Of a stretch of DNA of 64,000 nucleotides, positions 44,334-55,972 are shown piece after piece. The position numbers and the translations under genes were made by a program. The stretch lies in assembly GCF_032854445.1 (NCBI RefSeq), contig NC_088307.1:27134547-27198546 (forward strand). The letters are read 5' to 3'. The stretch's first letter is position 1, and every line of letters starts with the position of its first letter. The notes under the pieces are model-generated. The model ran no database searches, had not been told where the DNA came from, and worked only from the letters and a program-made list of their open reading frames with translations. Source of the stretch: Liolophura sinensis (Eukaryota; Mollusca; Polyplacophora; Chitonida; Chitonidae).

Positions 44334-47300
44334 GAACATGGAGAAACTTCAGAATGTCCTTACATGTTCTATCTGTCTGGAAGTTTTCCAAAAGCCCGTT
44401 ACTTTGTCCTGCCAGCACACCTTTTGTAGGGCATGTCTTCAAGAGTTCGCGGACAGTTCCAGACACACCACAGGTGATGACAGCCGTATCACATCTGCAT
44501 CCTCATCCGCCTTCTTAAACACAGATGAACATGTACTATCATGTCCGACATGTCGTGCTGTCATCAACCTAGGCAGCAGAGGGGTGGAGGGTTTGCCACC
44601 GAGTTACCAGCTTGTCGAGATAATCGAGAAATTGCAAGAAGACGGTAAAACTGAATTCAAATCCCTTCCATGTGAGATGTGCGAGGGCGAAAGTAAGGCT
44701 GCAGCTACCAGGGCCTGTGCTACATGTCGTATTATGTACTGTGATAGATGCCTGAATGAGACCCACCCCCAGAGAGGTCCACTGAGGAGGCACATTGTGA
44801 TGCCCGTGGGGGAGTACCTCACACAGAGATCCCTACAAGAGCCTGTGGAACAGGACGGTGTTTCCAAAGAGTTAAACTCTGAAGGGAAGTGTGCTGAACA
44901 CCCGTCAGTATTGACCATTTACTGTGTCAGCTGTGAAAAGCTCATATGTAACGATTGCCTTGCACAGCATAACAAGCACATTTTCAGCGATATACCCACA
45001 GCCTCTGATTCTATGAAGGTAAGAATTTGGGATCTCGTTTAAAACTACAATTTGACGCGTTTGCAGATTTGTTCCCCACTGTCCTATTTTCATATACCGC
45101 ACATTTGTCATTCCAGTGCATATATATGCGTAGTTATTATTTCGAATCATTTATGCATAGGTACCTGTGATTAACGCGACTTACGTCAATGGGTCCGCCT
45201 ATGAAAATACGAGATCAAAGCAGTCAATTGCAGTGGACTATATCTTTTTCCATGATGGCTGATACCGGTACCGATGTCTCAGTGGGTAGATCGTCGGGGG
45301 CGTTCGGGGGCGGTAGATCCATGGTCAATTCTTTATCGGGCCACACCTAAAACCTTAAAAGAGGGAGTAGTAGCTTCCTGGCTTGGCATTCAGTATTAAG
45401 GAAGATAGTGCAACGATCCGTTGACCCATATCAGTATAATGGCTCAGGCGGACCGGCTTACCTTTCTTCGGTAAATCGTCTCAGTGAAGCAGCACTAGAT
45501 TAAAGAGCGGTGGAAATCCGAGGCACATTACACCTACATGCGCTTAACGGACTCCTTCGTCGTCATATGGCTGAAAAATTGTTAAGTAAGACGTTAAACC
45601 TCTAGCACTCTAGCACTCCCACTCCATTATGACCGTTTCGAAATTACAAAAAAAAACTCACTATGCTGTGGTTTGTATAGCCTTATATTTTTCATTCCAC
45701 ATCTGTCATAATACTTTAGTTGCACAGAAATTGACTTAGAACAGGACAACCACAACAATGGCGCAGCGTACATTCCAACTGTTCCAGCGACCCACTTGAT
45801 TCCTTGTCTCGGATATTTTAAGTTTTTCATGACTAAACACACAATGAAAAACAATACACTCTGTCCATGTCATCAGTGAACTTTCTATCTTGAATTGTAC
45901 GTGTAAGACGAGTCGGCATTTCAGACGTGTTGAATGAACGGGACAAGATGGGGACTCTCGCAAACTCACGCGGATAAAAGGCGAATTTCATCTTGCATAG
46001 TCACATATATATGTCGGCTCAGCGGCTCAGCGGCATCTCTCGTAACATCACGTCTACCAGTCGTGTGAGCTTGCGAAAGCCCCCAAACTTGTCTCGTACA
46101 AACCTTCGTGAACTTGAGTCCCGAAATGTCGACGCGGCTTTTTCGTACATTGTCTTCTACTTACAAGACACAATTATTTAATACTTAATGCTGTGTCATT
46201 TGTCAGAATTCCACATTAAGCAAGCCGGAAATGGGGCTGATATCTGACTTCAATCATGTCTAGTCTGAGTAATAGCCTGTTGTAACTAATCTAAACAAAG
46301 TTGCCACCATAAACCGATATGTGAGAGTCGAACAAGTTACATGTAGACGACTCATATCTTTTTTAAGGGATAATTGTATGACTGTAGTAACAGAAGCCAT
46401 TTGTCTCTTTTAAATAAGATATTATTTACCAGATGTGACATGGTAACTGAAAACATCCCATAAACTTGTTGTTTTAAAGCTGAATAACCACTGTAGCACC
46501 CCATACTCTCAAAAAAACATAATCTGTTAAATTTAATTAAAAAATCGGTTATCGGAGTGATGCTAGAATGTACATGTATTTTGTATTTGCAGAAGATTAT
46601 TCTGTCAAATATAACACACATATTCTTTTAATTCTACATAACGATTCTATTACACTAAGATGATACTATGTTGGATATGACGAAATATTGTGTTATAATA
46701 TCAGAATACATTCTAGCATCACTCAACAGGTTTTCTGTTTCGTTGAGTGTATACATCTGTCCTGTATGTACGCGTACATGTACGTCATCGGTTGTACTTT
46801 TGTATCACGTCAGATATATCACATACGCTTATTCATAGATTTCTTTCCCATTGACTTAAATCGACTTTATATATGTTTCATTACAGGTGGAATTTTCTCG
46901 GAAGATAGAAAGCTGGAAAGAACAAAGGAAGACGTTGAATGACGGGGTTTCAGAGCTTATCGTTGTGATGGAACGAATCCAGGTTTGTCTGCTTTAGCGT
47001 TTTCCCTTTGGCTGCATACAAGTGTATTTGTTGTCCGGAAGTGAAGTTCATCATGAAAGTTTTACATGTGTGTAACGAGAATGCTCACTAGCCAATCTTC
47101 TGGTGATGTGTTCTGCCGGAGACACATAGCTAAACTGGGGTCGATTATACACAAAGTTGGCGGTGCCCTAACGGATACATGAAGAGGAATTTTAAAGTGG
47201 GGAGTTTTCTTTTAAAAGTCATAAAGAAAGTTATTTCACAGAAATGGAAATAGCATTGTTTCTCAGAAATATTTTATACCTCTACATGTATACCCTGATA

Positions 47301-50300
47301 CCCTTCTGCTTTATACATTTTGTCAAAAGTTACGTCATCGATGAACTTACTTGGAACCGAGCAACCTTGGAACCGTTGTATTGTATAAGTGAAAATATTC
47401 CTGAGTACGGCGTAAAACACCAATCAAATAAATAAATGAAAAAAGATAAACTGTTCATAAGGAATTGTCCAAAGATCCTACACACTCGTAACGAATGACA
47501 CTTCTGTCAGCCGAGGTTGATCAAGAATCTTATTAAACAACAACAACACAGCAAATTATTTCCGAAAATACATGTACTGCGCGGTCTGTTGTAAGATGAA
47601 TGAATCCAGACTGAATATTAGAGCACTAGACTGAATAAGAATGTAACATACTAAATATTAGGGTACCAGACTGGATACGAGTGTAACAGACTAAAAGTGA
47701 ATGTCCAGACTGAATATGAGTGCACCACACTGAATATTAGTGCACCAAATTGAATATTGGTACACCAGACTGGATATGATTGCACTAGACTGAATATGAG
47801 TGTACCAGATTGAATATGAGTGCACCAGACTGAATATTAGTGCACCAAATTGAATATTGGTACACTAGACTGAATATTAGTGCACCAGACTGAATATTAG
47901 TGCATCAAATTGAATATTGGTGCACTAGACTGAATATGAGTGTACCAGACTGAATATGAGTACACCAGACTGAATATGAGTGTACCAGATTGAATATGAG
48001 TGCACCAGGCTGAATATCAGTGTACCAGGCTGAATATCAGTGTTCCAAACTGAATAGTAGTGCATCGGGCTTAATATGAGTGGACCAGAATAAATATGGG
48101 TGTACCAGACTGAATATTAGTGAACCAGACTAAATTTGAGTGCACCAGACTTAATGTGAATGTACCAGACTTACTATGAGTGTCCCAGACTAAATATGAG
48201 TGCACCAGACATAATATGATTGTACCAGACATAATATGATTGTACCAGACTTAATATGAGTGTACCAGTTTTAATATAAGTGTCCCAGACTAAATATGAG
48301 TGCACCAGACATAATATGATTGTACCAGACTTAATATGAGTGTACCAGTTTTAATATGAGTGGACCAGACTTAATATGAGTGCACCAGACATGTAATATA
48401 CATGTGGCACAGCAGCACAACACTGTTATAACATGATCACAATGAAACGTCAAAGGGACATTCCACTCAATGGGAAATAAAGAATAGGCATCGTGTGGCG
48501 TTTATTTTCTGTTTTACTCAGCGACCTTCCTGCTTACGAAATGGAAACACGTGAAGAAAACAAGAAAATAATCGCCTGTACTCTACCTGTTTATTCAATA
48601 GGGAGAACTATTGAACGATCCGTATTTCTTTCTTCTCCACTTAACCCAATTTTTGTCCAACTTCTGTTTGTTAAAATGTGTTAGGATAAAACTAAATATG
48701 GCCTAGTCAAGATATGTGTCAAATGTACTTTATCCTAAAGGAAAATAAATCGTTTAGGAAAAAGAAGATTTACATAGCGAAGCAGTGGAAGATGCTTACA
48801 ACATCGCCTTAAAAGCTCTCCAGAGATGGCGGATCCGTTCACTGGAAGCGGTGAAAACACGCCACCGTGAATGGTACTCCACATGCCAAACAGCTAAGGG
48901 TGACATGGAGCGGCTGGCAGAAGACATGGACAATATGATAAAGGAAGCCACTGAGTTAACAGGTGCTCGGAATGTCGTCTTCATCCAGGTGAAAAATCTC
49001 TCTCGTTGCAACAATATCGATTGTGTACGATATATGGTGCATGTAGTCTACAAATCACGACATTTTGGATGCTTTGGATGCATCACCACAATTCATGTAT
49101 ATAATAGGGGGGCCTCAATAACGTTATATGTATGATGCTGCCTCACTGTAGTAGGTCTACCAATCTAACAGTGCTAGAATTTCCAGAATAAATTTGTTAG
49201 AGTTAAATGTATATATGTAATAAGCGATGGCTCTGGAATGTTGGTATTCCCCATTCAGTCTGCCTCGCTTTGTTTGGCGTTATATACAGAACACATGTTA
49301 AATATGGGCTTATGTGTTTTTATAGGTGTGGGAATGCTGTAATCATATAACTTTATGTAGCCTTACACTCAGAGTTTTGGTGACGCAGTGTCATATATTA
49401 ACCTTGATTATTGGAGTTAAATATACATTGGTTTCGACTTGTAGAGTAGGACCACTGCTTATTCATGACGTATATAGCATGCATGAGCTGTGGACTATAT
49501 CATGAGTTGTGAAACGGTTATTTCGGTACTGCCTATCCCAGTGTTATAAAAGCGGGTATTTGTATAGCTGCAATTAGAGTGCCCGAGGGAGAAACCCACG
49601 ACTATGCACAAGTTACTGACAGAGCTTTCACCGTGCGACCGGGGAGGCGGTTTCGCTTAAATGTATGCATTACTAAACCTAAATACCCAACAATATTTTT
49701 ATGACGTATTAGAACACAAGGGCTCGAGTAACAGTAACACCACTGTTTCTTTGCTTTTCAGAAACACCACCATTTGACAACGTAAGTAGCCTATACCCAT
49801 ACTCAAAATGGAAACATCCAATCCTTGAGGGATGTTGATAAACCAAAGGTCTTATATATTTGTATCATTTTACCTGGGAAGAGCATTTTCTACCAGATTT
49901 GTTATAAACTACTTTCCCGATGAATAGTTTAGGCAGGATGTGGGCAAAATTTTTATTCCGAAAATTTCTAAAAAGACAGAAAGTTCATTCATAAACCATC
50001 ATGTTCATCATGACCTCTACATAAGACAAATACCGTCATCAATATGTTCGTTTGAGCCAAATTTTATGTATTTTTATTGCAGGAAATACGATATCCAGTT
50101 CGACAAAGATAAAGATGTGAGAGAACTCATCCAATTTTCCGAGGCCTGCGAGGAGGAATTGGGTCTATACGAAGACGTTGTCGTGAAGAAACGCATCTCA
50201 CTTATAGAAACGGTCGGAGAGCTTGCGCAGGATGAAGAGGTGTCCAGTACGTCAGTTTTCATTGCACTTTTTAGAACAGTGTCAAAAGCCTGAATTGTTT

Positions 50301-51965
50301 ACTGACCTTAGTGTCTGCGGATTATTTGACAACTATTACGTTAGTGCTCGGGTGTACCGAGTGTATCTATCTATATAGAGGACCAGGGGCATTCCTTGTG
50401 GAGTGTGTGGGTTTTTCCTTCCTTTTTTCAAAAAATGCTGTTGGGTTAAAAATGGTGCCTGAAGGTAAGGTGGATATTTAACATGGATGACAGGCCACCC
50501 TCACTTTTGAAACCTCCCTTTAGTATATGATAGTATCCTTATAGCATTATTCCCACATGCCAAACAGAATCTTTTTGACTTGTGTGTCTTAGAATTTGTA
50601 GAGCCATTATGTAAGTTACCATGATGCTGCACGGCGGGTTTCAATAATAAACCAGAAACCGCTGGCTCAGTAGCCTTAAGCGCTCTTCTCTCCACATGTG
50701 GTCAAGCCATTACCCATGTTGTCTCACTGGATCGACAGGGCTTAAGTGAGGAGGCTTTGTTTCGCCGGGCAATTTCGCGTATTTTTCAGTTTGAACAGTA
50801 CTTGTTATAATGATGATATCTTTATTTTGCACTTCTAAAAAAACAGTTATATAGTTATGGGTTTTTTTATATGTTGATGTAAATCGGCGTGTGTTGGTGC
50901 AAAATATTTAAAATAGGCAGAATTTGAACATTAAAATACACGTACATTGTAAAGCCGTTTGTAAAATCTTGATCGTGTTTCATGTATTGGAACTCGGGTA
51001 AAGTAATGTCCAGCTCTGAGCGGACTCTTTAAAAATGAAAATAAATCAGACAATCATTTGTTGTCAGCTGCCTGTGATCATGATCCGGTAACCTGTGACA
51101 ATTGTGATGAGGTAGTAGTTGGTATTCGCTACAAATGTGGGTAAGTAGCATTATACCGAAAATAAATTTACAATAAACCTGACGCTTGGACAGCAATGTC
51201 TCACACGATGTCTAACCAGTCCACCCCCCCTAAAATTCGAAGAATGAGATAGGTTGCCCATTCTGGACCACTAGCCCTTAGCCTCTTTGGTTGCGTGCTC
51301 AATGGCATGCCTGCTGACCGATCGACAGAGGACTGACGTAAGCGGTTTTGCAGATCTTTGACGTGATACCGCATGTAACGTATCCAAACTGTGACCACAT
51401 TCGTTTACCGTGCTGTGATGTAAGGAAACATGAACACCGCGCTGAGAGTTAAGGGAACACGAACGCCGCGATGTGATGTAAGGGAAGTTTTCTTGACAAC
51501 GCAAGAAAAACAGTAATCTGTTAATTTTTACGGAAAACCTGTTGTATGAGTTATGCAAGAATATATTCTGTTATTATCACACAATATTCTGTCACATTCG
51601 ACATAACATCCTGTTAGACTTATAGAATCTGGGTACTGAATTAAATTAAATATCTGTATTGTTATATCTAACATAATAATCTGCTGCAGTAGCAGAATAC
51701 ATTATAACATCACTTTTGTTAAAATTAAGAGATTCGGTTTTTGAATGTATAAGAACTAAATACTCATCGAGTGGATCTTTCATGTTTCAGGAATTGCCCT
51801 AATTATGATCTATGTGAGGGTTGCGAGAAGGTGATCGGCATCCATGACCCTGATCACGTGTTTCTGAAGCTCAGACGACCTCGGCCTGGGGCTGGCTATG
51901 TTAAGGGAGGATTTGTACCACTCCTCAACTCCAAGCTGTATGGCGCTCAAAATCCTTCATCCTGA
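44334..51965 (+). CDS. TRIM-like RING/B-box/coiled-coil protein with C-terminal ZZ zinc finger (gene 3)
   Basis: Exons: 44334-45018 (ATG 44338), 46887-46982, 48758-48988, 49762-49781, 50083-50246, 51068-51140 and 51791-51965 (TGA 51963). All junctions are GT..AG and the phases add to an open frame of about 479 codons. RING ligands are Cys10, 13, 25, His27, Cys30, 33, 69, 72. B-box 1 starts CEMCEGES and B-box 2 starts CAEHPSVLTIYC. The coiled coil spans exons 2 to 5. The ZZ finger is split over the last two exons (CDNCDEVVVGIRYKCG, then NCPNYDLCEGCEKVIGIHDP). RING/B-box/coiled-coil proteins are usually E3 ubiquitin ligases that dimerise through the coiled coil; ZZ fingers bind short peptides, as in p62 and NBR1. 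Function beyond that is inference. Paralogue of the gene at 11613-31773. Confidence 0.92.
44338..45018 (+). CDS. Gene 3 exon 1: RING + B-box 1 + B-box 2
   Basis: Acceptor TTTTGTCTTCCCAG, donor GTAAGA, 227 codons from the ATG. The first 41 residues differ from gene 2 by only two (V16 for F, H43 region excluded). The RING loop between the third and fourth zinc pairs is six residues longer. A longer linker (EPVEQDGVSKELNSEG) precedes B-box 2. All zinc ligands are present. Confidence 0.95.
45258..45630 (+). mobile_element. SINE-B-like copy in gene 3 intron 1
   Basis: tRNA-like head GATGTCTCAGTGGGTAGATC, central GCAACGATCCGTTGACCCAT and tail GAAAAATTGTTAAGTAAGAC GTTAAACC. The central block also matches the inverted copy near 34400. 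Confidence 0.75.
45885..46165. mobile_element. Imperfect fold-back element
   Basis: CGGGACAAGATGGGGACTCT CGCAAACTCACGCG is inverted as GTGTGAGCTTGCGAAAGCCC CCAAACTTGTCTCG. Weaker complementarity extends outwards (TGTACG ... CGTACA). A decayed long hairpin in intron 1 of gene 3. Confidence 0.5.
46505..46750. mobile_element. MITE family M1, copy 3
   Basis: CTCTCAAAAAAACATAATCT GTTAAATTTAA, then the TTCTACATAACGATTCTATT block and a right end TTTTCTGTTTCGTTGAGT. In intron 1 of gene 3. Confidence 0.8.
46887..46982 (+). CDS. Gene 3 exon 2: coiled coil start (32 codons)
   Basis: Acceptor TTTCATTACAG, donor GTTTGT. Reads VEFSRKIESWKEQRKTLNDG then VSELIVVMERIQ. 96 nt, phase 0, as in the paralogue. 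Confidence 0.93.
47378..47440 (+). mobile_element. SINE-A 3' tail fragment
   Basis: TTGTATAAGTGAAAATATTC CTGAGTACGGCGTAAAACAC then AATAAATAAATGAA. Intron 2 of gene 3. Confidence 0.75.
47610..48398. repeat. 20-bp minisatellite (unit CACCAGACTGAATATGAGTG)
   Basis: About 39 diverged copies across 790 bases, with CCAGACTGAATATTAGTGCA and CAGACATAATATGATTGTAC variants forming subfamilies. In intron 2 of gene 3, about 360 bases before exon 3. Confidence 0.95.
48758..48988 (+). CDS. Gene 3 exon 3: coiled coil (77 codons)
   Basis: Acceptor AATCGTTTAG, donor GTGAAA. Begins EKEDLHSEAVEDAYNIALKA and ends GARNVVFIQ. 231 nt as in gene 2. Confidence 0.95.
48989..49761. other. Intron 3 of gene 3, nothing further seen
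   Basis: No repeat or exon recognised apart from the flanking exons. Confidence 0.45.
49762..49781 (+). CDS. Gene 3 exon 4: 20-nt microexon
   Basis: Acceptor TTTGCTTTTCAG, donor GTAAGT. AAACACCACCATTTGACAAC reads KHHHLT plus two bases. Needed to bring the phase from 0 to 2 before exon 5. Confidence 0.85.
50083..50246 (+). CDS. Gene 3 exon 5: acidic helical region
   Basis: Acceptor TTTTTATTGCAG, donor GTACGT. Reads KYDIQFDKDKDVRELIQFSE..., ending ELAQDEEVS. The KYDIQF-like opening and acidic helices resemble the end of the coiled coil in TRIM proteins. Correctly phased with the microexon. Confidence 0.93.
51068..51140 (+). CDS. Gene 3 exon 6: first half of ZZ finger
   Basis: Acceptor TTTGTTGTCAG, donor GTAAGT. 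Reads ACDHDPVTCDNCDEVVVGIR then YKCG, giving ZZ ligands Cys-x2-Cys and the Y-K-C pair. Confidence 0.93.
51503..51748. mobile_element. MITE family M1, copy 4
   Basis: CAAGAAAAACAGTAATCTGT TAATTTTTACGGAAAACCTG at the left and TTGTTAAAATTAAGAGATTC GGTTTTTGAATG at the right, with CATCCTGTTAGACTTATAGA inside. In intron 6 of gene 3, ending about 40 bases before the last exon. Confidence 0.78.
51791..51965 (+). CDS. Gene 3 exon 7: second half of ZZ finger and stop
   Basis: Acceptor TTTCATGTTTCAG. Reads NCPNYDLCEGCEKVIGIHDP, then DHVFLKLRRPRPGAG, then a 25-residue tail to TGA. The D-P-x-H-x-F-L-K-L-R-R ending is close to the ZZ fingers of NBR1/p62-type proteins. Confidence 0.94.
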
Positions 51966-52314
51966 ACTGACACTTGACTTTGCTGTATTCAATATCGCTG
52001 CAACTCAATCCCAGTTAGCATCGTTCATCTTACATATAGGCCTACCAAAATACCGACAACGAAAAGTCCGTGTTCTTCAATTCAAACAAGCTGATCAAAT
52101 ATCTGTGTGGACGGAACACTCGCATGTGTAGTACATGAGCTAAACCAGACATTTTACCATGGAATCTTGCGATCTACCCTTTCCCTTGCTCCTTGATTAC
52201 TTTCTGAATTCTTGAATTTGGAGTTTTATGTACTCGTAAATATGCGATTTTAGCTTACTGATATGTTTTTTTAAGTCAACAGAATCCAATGAAAATCAAA
52301 TATTTAAAAACATA

Positions 52315-52320
52315 AATAAA
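52315..52320 (+). terminator. Candidate poly(A) signal of gene 3
   Basis: AATAAA about 350 bases after the stop codon. Confidence 0.45.
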
Positions 52321-52329
52321 GAAAAGAGA

Positions 52330-52845
52330 CGTATTTCTTAAAACTGAAGAAATGGCAGTATTTCATTCACTGTTTCTGGTTTGTATTTGTTTTCCTGCAT
52401 TATTTCGGTAATGTAATTCCAGTAATGTTTATAGTGCTATCTTACTCAAGATATTCCAAAGACATTCCGATAACACAGGCCACCCAGAACGCCATGGGAA
52501 TTTCTGCCATTGCTTGGTCTTTTCATAGACATATTCCTTAGGCATATATTTGATAGTAGATTTTGTATTGTACAGCTGTCATTTTCCGCCACCTGAATTA
52601 TGTGTTTTTTAAATGTTTTCGTCATTTATATTGCTTGCAGTGTACTTCTGATTTAAACACTTTAATATGAGTATTCATGACATTGAACGCCACCTGGTGG
52701 GAAGCAATCAGTTCTATTAAATTTTGGGTTAATGTTACAAACTGTTTATCTTTACGTGTTTATATTGTCTCGTGTACATATATTACCTTGTCACTTCACT
52801 ATTATTCCCCTTTCAATTGTTGTTATATGAAAATAAATGGCGCTG
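52330..52845. other. No gene seen
   Basis: AT-rich DNA between the gene 3 3' end and the LINE fragment. Confidence 0.4.
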
Positions 52846-52849
52846 TTTT

Positions 52850-54240
52850 CGTCGGCAGGTCACGTGAGCCTATGCAACTGTAAATACCCAGTTCCGAAGG
52901 TAAAGTCCAGTCTGTACATCCTCTTTCAGATATCTCGGGATGATGTTGATGCACCTCTCACTAGGTCTAAACATATTGACTCCATGGTAACCAAATGCCA
53001 AAAAATTGTCAATTTAACGAAGTGTGTCTCTGGGAGAGAATGGGGTGCTGACTGGCATTGCCACTTATTATTGTACCATTCCCTTATTCGCAAAAAGCTG
53101 GATTACTGTTGTGAGGCATATGTCTCTGCCTGTAATGCCAATCAGTATGCGGCGCTGCGGATCTGTACAGGTGAATGCCGACGACCCCGCTCAATGTCAT
53201 GCAGGTATGCGCACTATCGCGCTATGGTTTAGATTTGTTCGTATCCTCGAACATTACTATTTGCAAATCTATACTGATGCATCTTACTGCCCTGACACCT
53301 GTGTAGTGGGGGCGTCATTTTGTGTGCAAGAAATAAAGTATAGCCAGTCCTTTATACTGACAAACTCGTTATCTGTGTTCACTGCCGAATTCACGGCGAT
53401 TATTAGTGCTTTCCAGTTTTTTATGGAACTAAGACCAATTCGCGCTGTTATTTTCACGGACTTATTATCTTCTTTTAAAGCTCTTGTTACTTTTTTTGTG
53501 GAACGAATCATCTATAATAATATTCGAAATATTTTATCTATGTACCACGCGTAATTACCGTGGAGTGCCTGTGTCGATCGACTGAGTGCCGGCTCATATC
53601 GGTATAACTGTCTTTGAGCTGGCCGACCAGTTGGTTGAACAGGCTCTTCTGTTTCCTTATATAACCGTCGCTGTCCCTCTATCGTTGAAAGAGGCAATTA
53701 GTTCAATAAAGCAAAAGATCACAGATATCTGGCACAACGAATGGAATAATTCCGACAAATGTAGGTTTTTCCATGAACGTTACGCATCTGATATTTTATG
53801 CTATGACCTGTCGCTTAATCGTCGTGAAGATGAAGTACTATTATTTTGTCTTCTGTCTGGTCATCTACCAACCAGTCTGTACTTGTTCAGAGTTGTTCTC
53901 CCCCATACAGAGCTTTGTGAGGAGTGTTTGGTCGAGTACTCGATCCCGCATCTTATATTTCGTTGCCTACGTCACACACACACCCGACATCTGTTTTACG
54001 CGGAATTACGCTCCCGCTGCATCCGTCGTTTTAATGAAGTAAGAGTGTTGAACCCTATAAAAAGTCATAATAAGGTATTTCAGGCTGTTGCCAAATTTCT
54101 AACTCGATACCATAGAATCTAGGCGTTCTAATGAAATGACAAAATGATTATGGTCACTTAATCTAATGAACTACAGATATTTTTTTCCTTATGAAATGAA
54201 ATTTATTTGAATTGAAGGTAAAGAACTTCGAGCCCGTTGG
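52850..54240 (+). mobile_element. 5'-truncated LINE fragment (RT end, RNase H, C-terminus)
   Basis: Three overlapping frames give the end of a reverse transcriptase (HIDSMVTKCQKIVNLTKCVS, SLIRKKLDYCCEAYVSA near 53080), an RNase H domain (QIYTDASYCPDT near 53268, FTAEFTAI near 53380, IFTDLLSSFKAL near 53452) and a C-terminal part (ISSIKQKITDIWHNEWNNSD near 53700, ending at 54122). A 3' non-coding end follows. 5' truncation and frameshifts are typical of dead LINE copies. The RNase H places it with the same broad LINE group as the copy at 25500, but the sequence is clearly a different family. Confidence 0.88.
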
Positions 54241-54725
54241 GGCGAAAAACGTCATTACAAATTCCCCTCCCCCCTCCTCTAAAGTCCAGCTGTTGTAGAT
54301 TAACAACGACTTAACACCTAAATACCGCTCTTTTACGGTATATTCTACCCTGCTATATTTACAATCCGTCGTGCCCTCTTCACAAGTGGCGGGAACCAAC
54401 AACAACCATCGATGGTTGCACTTTAGCCGTACCTCGCCAACTCAACAAAACGCACTCGCTAGCAGCGTCAACAGCCACAGGGCGACCCTTAGACCAAGAT
54501 TGCTCTGACGTTAGCTTTGGCAAAACTTTGTTCGGGCAAGGATGTCCCCAAACCCACGTCAGAGCGCGATGATATGTCTGTTCTTTTTCTATGACGGATG
54601 TTTTCTTTTATATCTACAACGCGTAACTTCTGTTTCTTTTATCAACAACATATCAACGGGGCTTCCGTTACCTATTACAAATTATTACCCCACCGTTCCA
54701 AAGGAGTGTGATTGTGGGGCTTAAA
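54240..54725. other. Unclassified, possibly repeat-derived
   Basis: Relatively GC-richer stretch after the LINE end, with small ORFs on both strands and no recognised domain. Confidence 0.3.
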
Positions 54726-55605
54726 GTACCCTGAGTGTTTGGTGTCAGTGTTGGCTTAGGTTGTGGTGCTTGTTTGTTAAGGTCCACTGTTCAGTTTCAA
54801 TGTAACCCCAGAATAAGCTTTTTGTGTGTTTAGTTGTCAGTATATTCGCTCCATGAACAAGTTTTGAAGATGTAGACCTCGTAAATGTAATTCTGAGATT
54901 ACAAATGACGTGTTATTTATCCCGGGTGTAGGAGTAGCCTATTACTATATGCAAGAAACCAAAGAGTAAGATTTCCTGTTTGGGTCAATTAGTCTTAGAG
55001 TTTTGATTGCGTCGTTAGGACATTTTATGGTAGTGGTTAGTCAGATTTGAAGATGTAGACTACATTTTCCGTCGATATGTGTTTTTACCCCCAAATTACC
55101 ATGTGTTTTTCAAATTCCGTATGCTTGTACACCCAGAGAAAGTTTTTACAGTATATTGGGGAGAATTAGTCGTACCCTTTTCAGCAAGCCTTCGTTAAAC
55201 ATACTTTGAAAAAAAAAGCAGTATCTTAATTTTGTATGTTTGGTTAGAGTTTCTTCCATCATAATCAGATTGTAGTCAATTTCTGTGCATGTAGTCCCGT
55301 CGTAAAGATTTATATTTTGATCAAATACATGTTGTCATACAGTTTTCACCTAATCTTAATTTAAGGCTTTTTGAACATATTTGAAGAAATGTCTAACTTA
55401 AATCTGAAATAATATATCAGTTTAGATACATTTGTGTATATGCAATTAAAACTGTTCTACTAATCAGTGGATTGTTGCTTTTCTCATAACCCTTCTCTCT
55501 TCTTGTGCGGATGAGGGTATCGTGTGGAAAATCATGCGGTCTGTCAGGTTCCTCTGTGTATGTGTGATATTTTGCCACGTCTGGTGAAACTGGTCTCTTC
55601 AATTA
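54725..55605. other. No gene seen
   Basis: AT-rich intergenic DNA. Confidence 0.4.
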
Positions 55606-55607
55606 TT

Positions 55608-55850
55608 GACGGAGGGGACATCCATGGCCTAGTAATTAGCGTGCCATCACGGCACAATGACCCCTAGAGCCGCTCACTAATACTGTCGCCGTGAGTTCAA
55701 GTCCATCTCATGCTGGCTTCCTCTCCTGTCGCACGACGAAGCGTATGCCTCCAACCTGTGGATTGTCGTAGGTTTGTCCCGAGCACTGCCGATCCTCCCA
55801 CTATAAAGCTGGAGGCCGTCGTGAAAAATGAAATCAATTAACAGTCGACA
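55608..55850 (+). mobile_element. SINE-A copy, diverged
   Basis: GAGGGGACATCCATGGCCTA GTAATTAGCG head, GTGAGTTCAAGTCCATCTCA middle and a decayed tail GCCGTCGTGAAAAATGAAAT. Confidence 0.85.
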
Positions 55851-55972
55851 AAATTTCCAAGCCTGATCTCTCGGCCGTGAACGTGTCGATCACGTACACG
55901 GAGGAGTATATGTAGATTATGGAAGATGATATTCTACATACACTGAAACACATCCATTCTATATTGATGCGG

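Noticed and set aside
49940-50293. 117-codon single-exon gene
   Set aside because: Contains gene 3 exon 5 (50083-50246) read in its own frame plus flanking intron.
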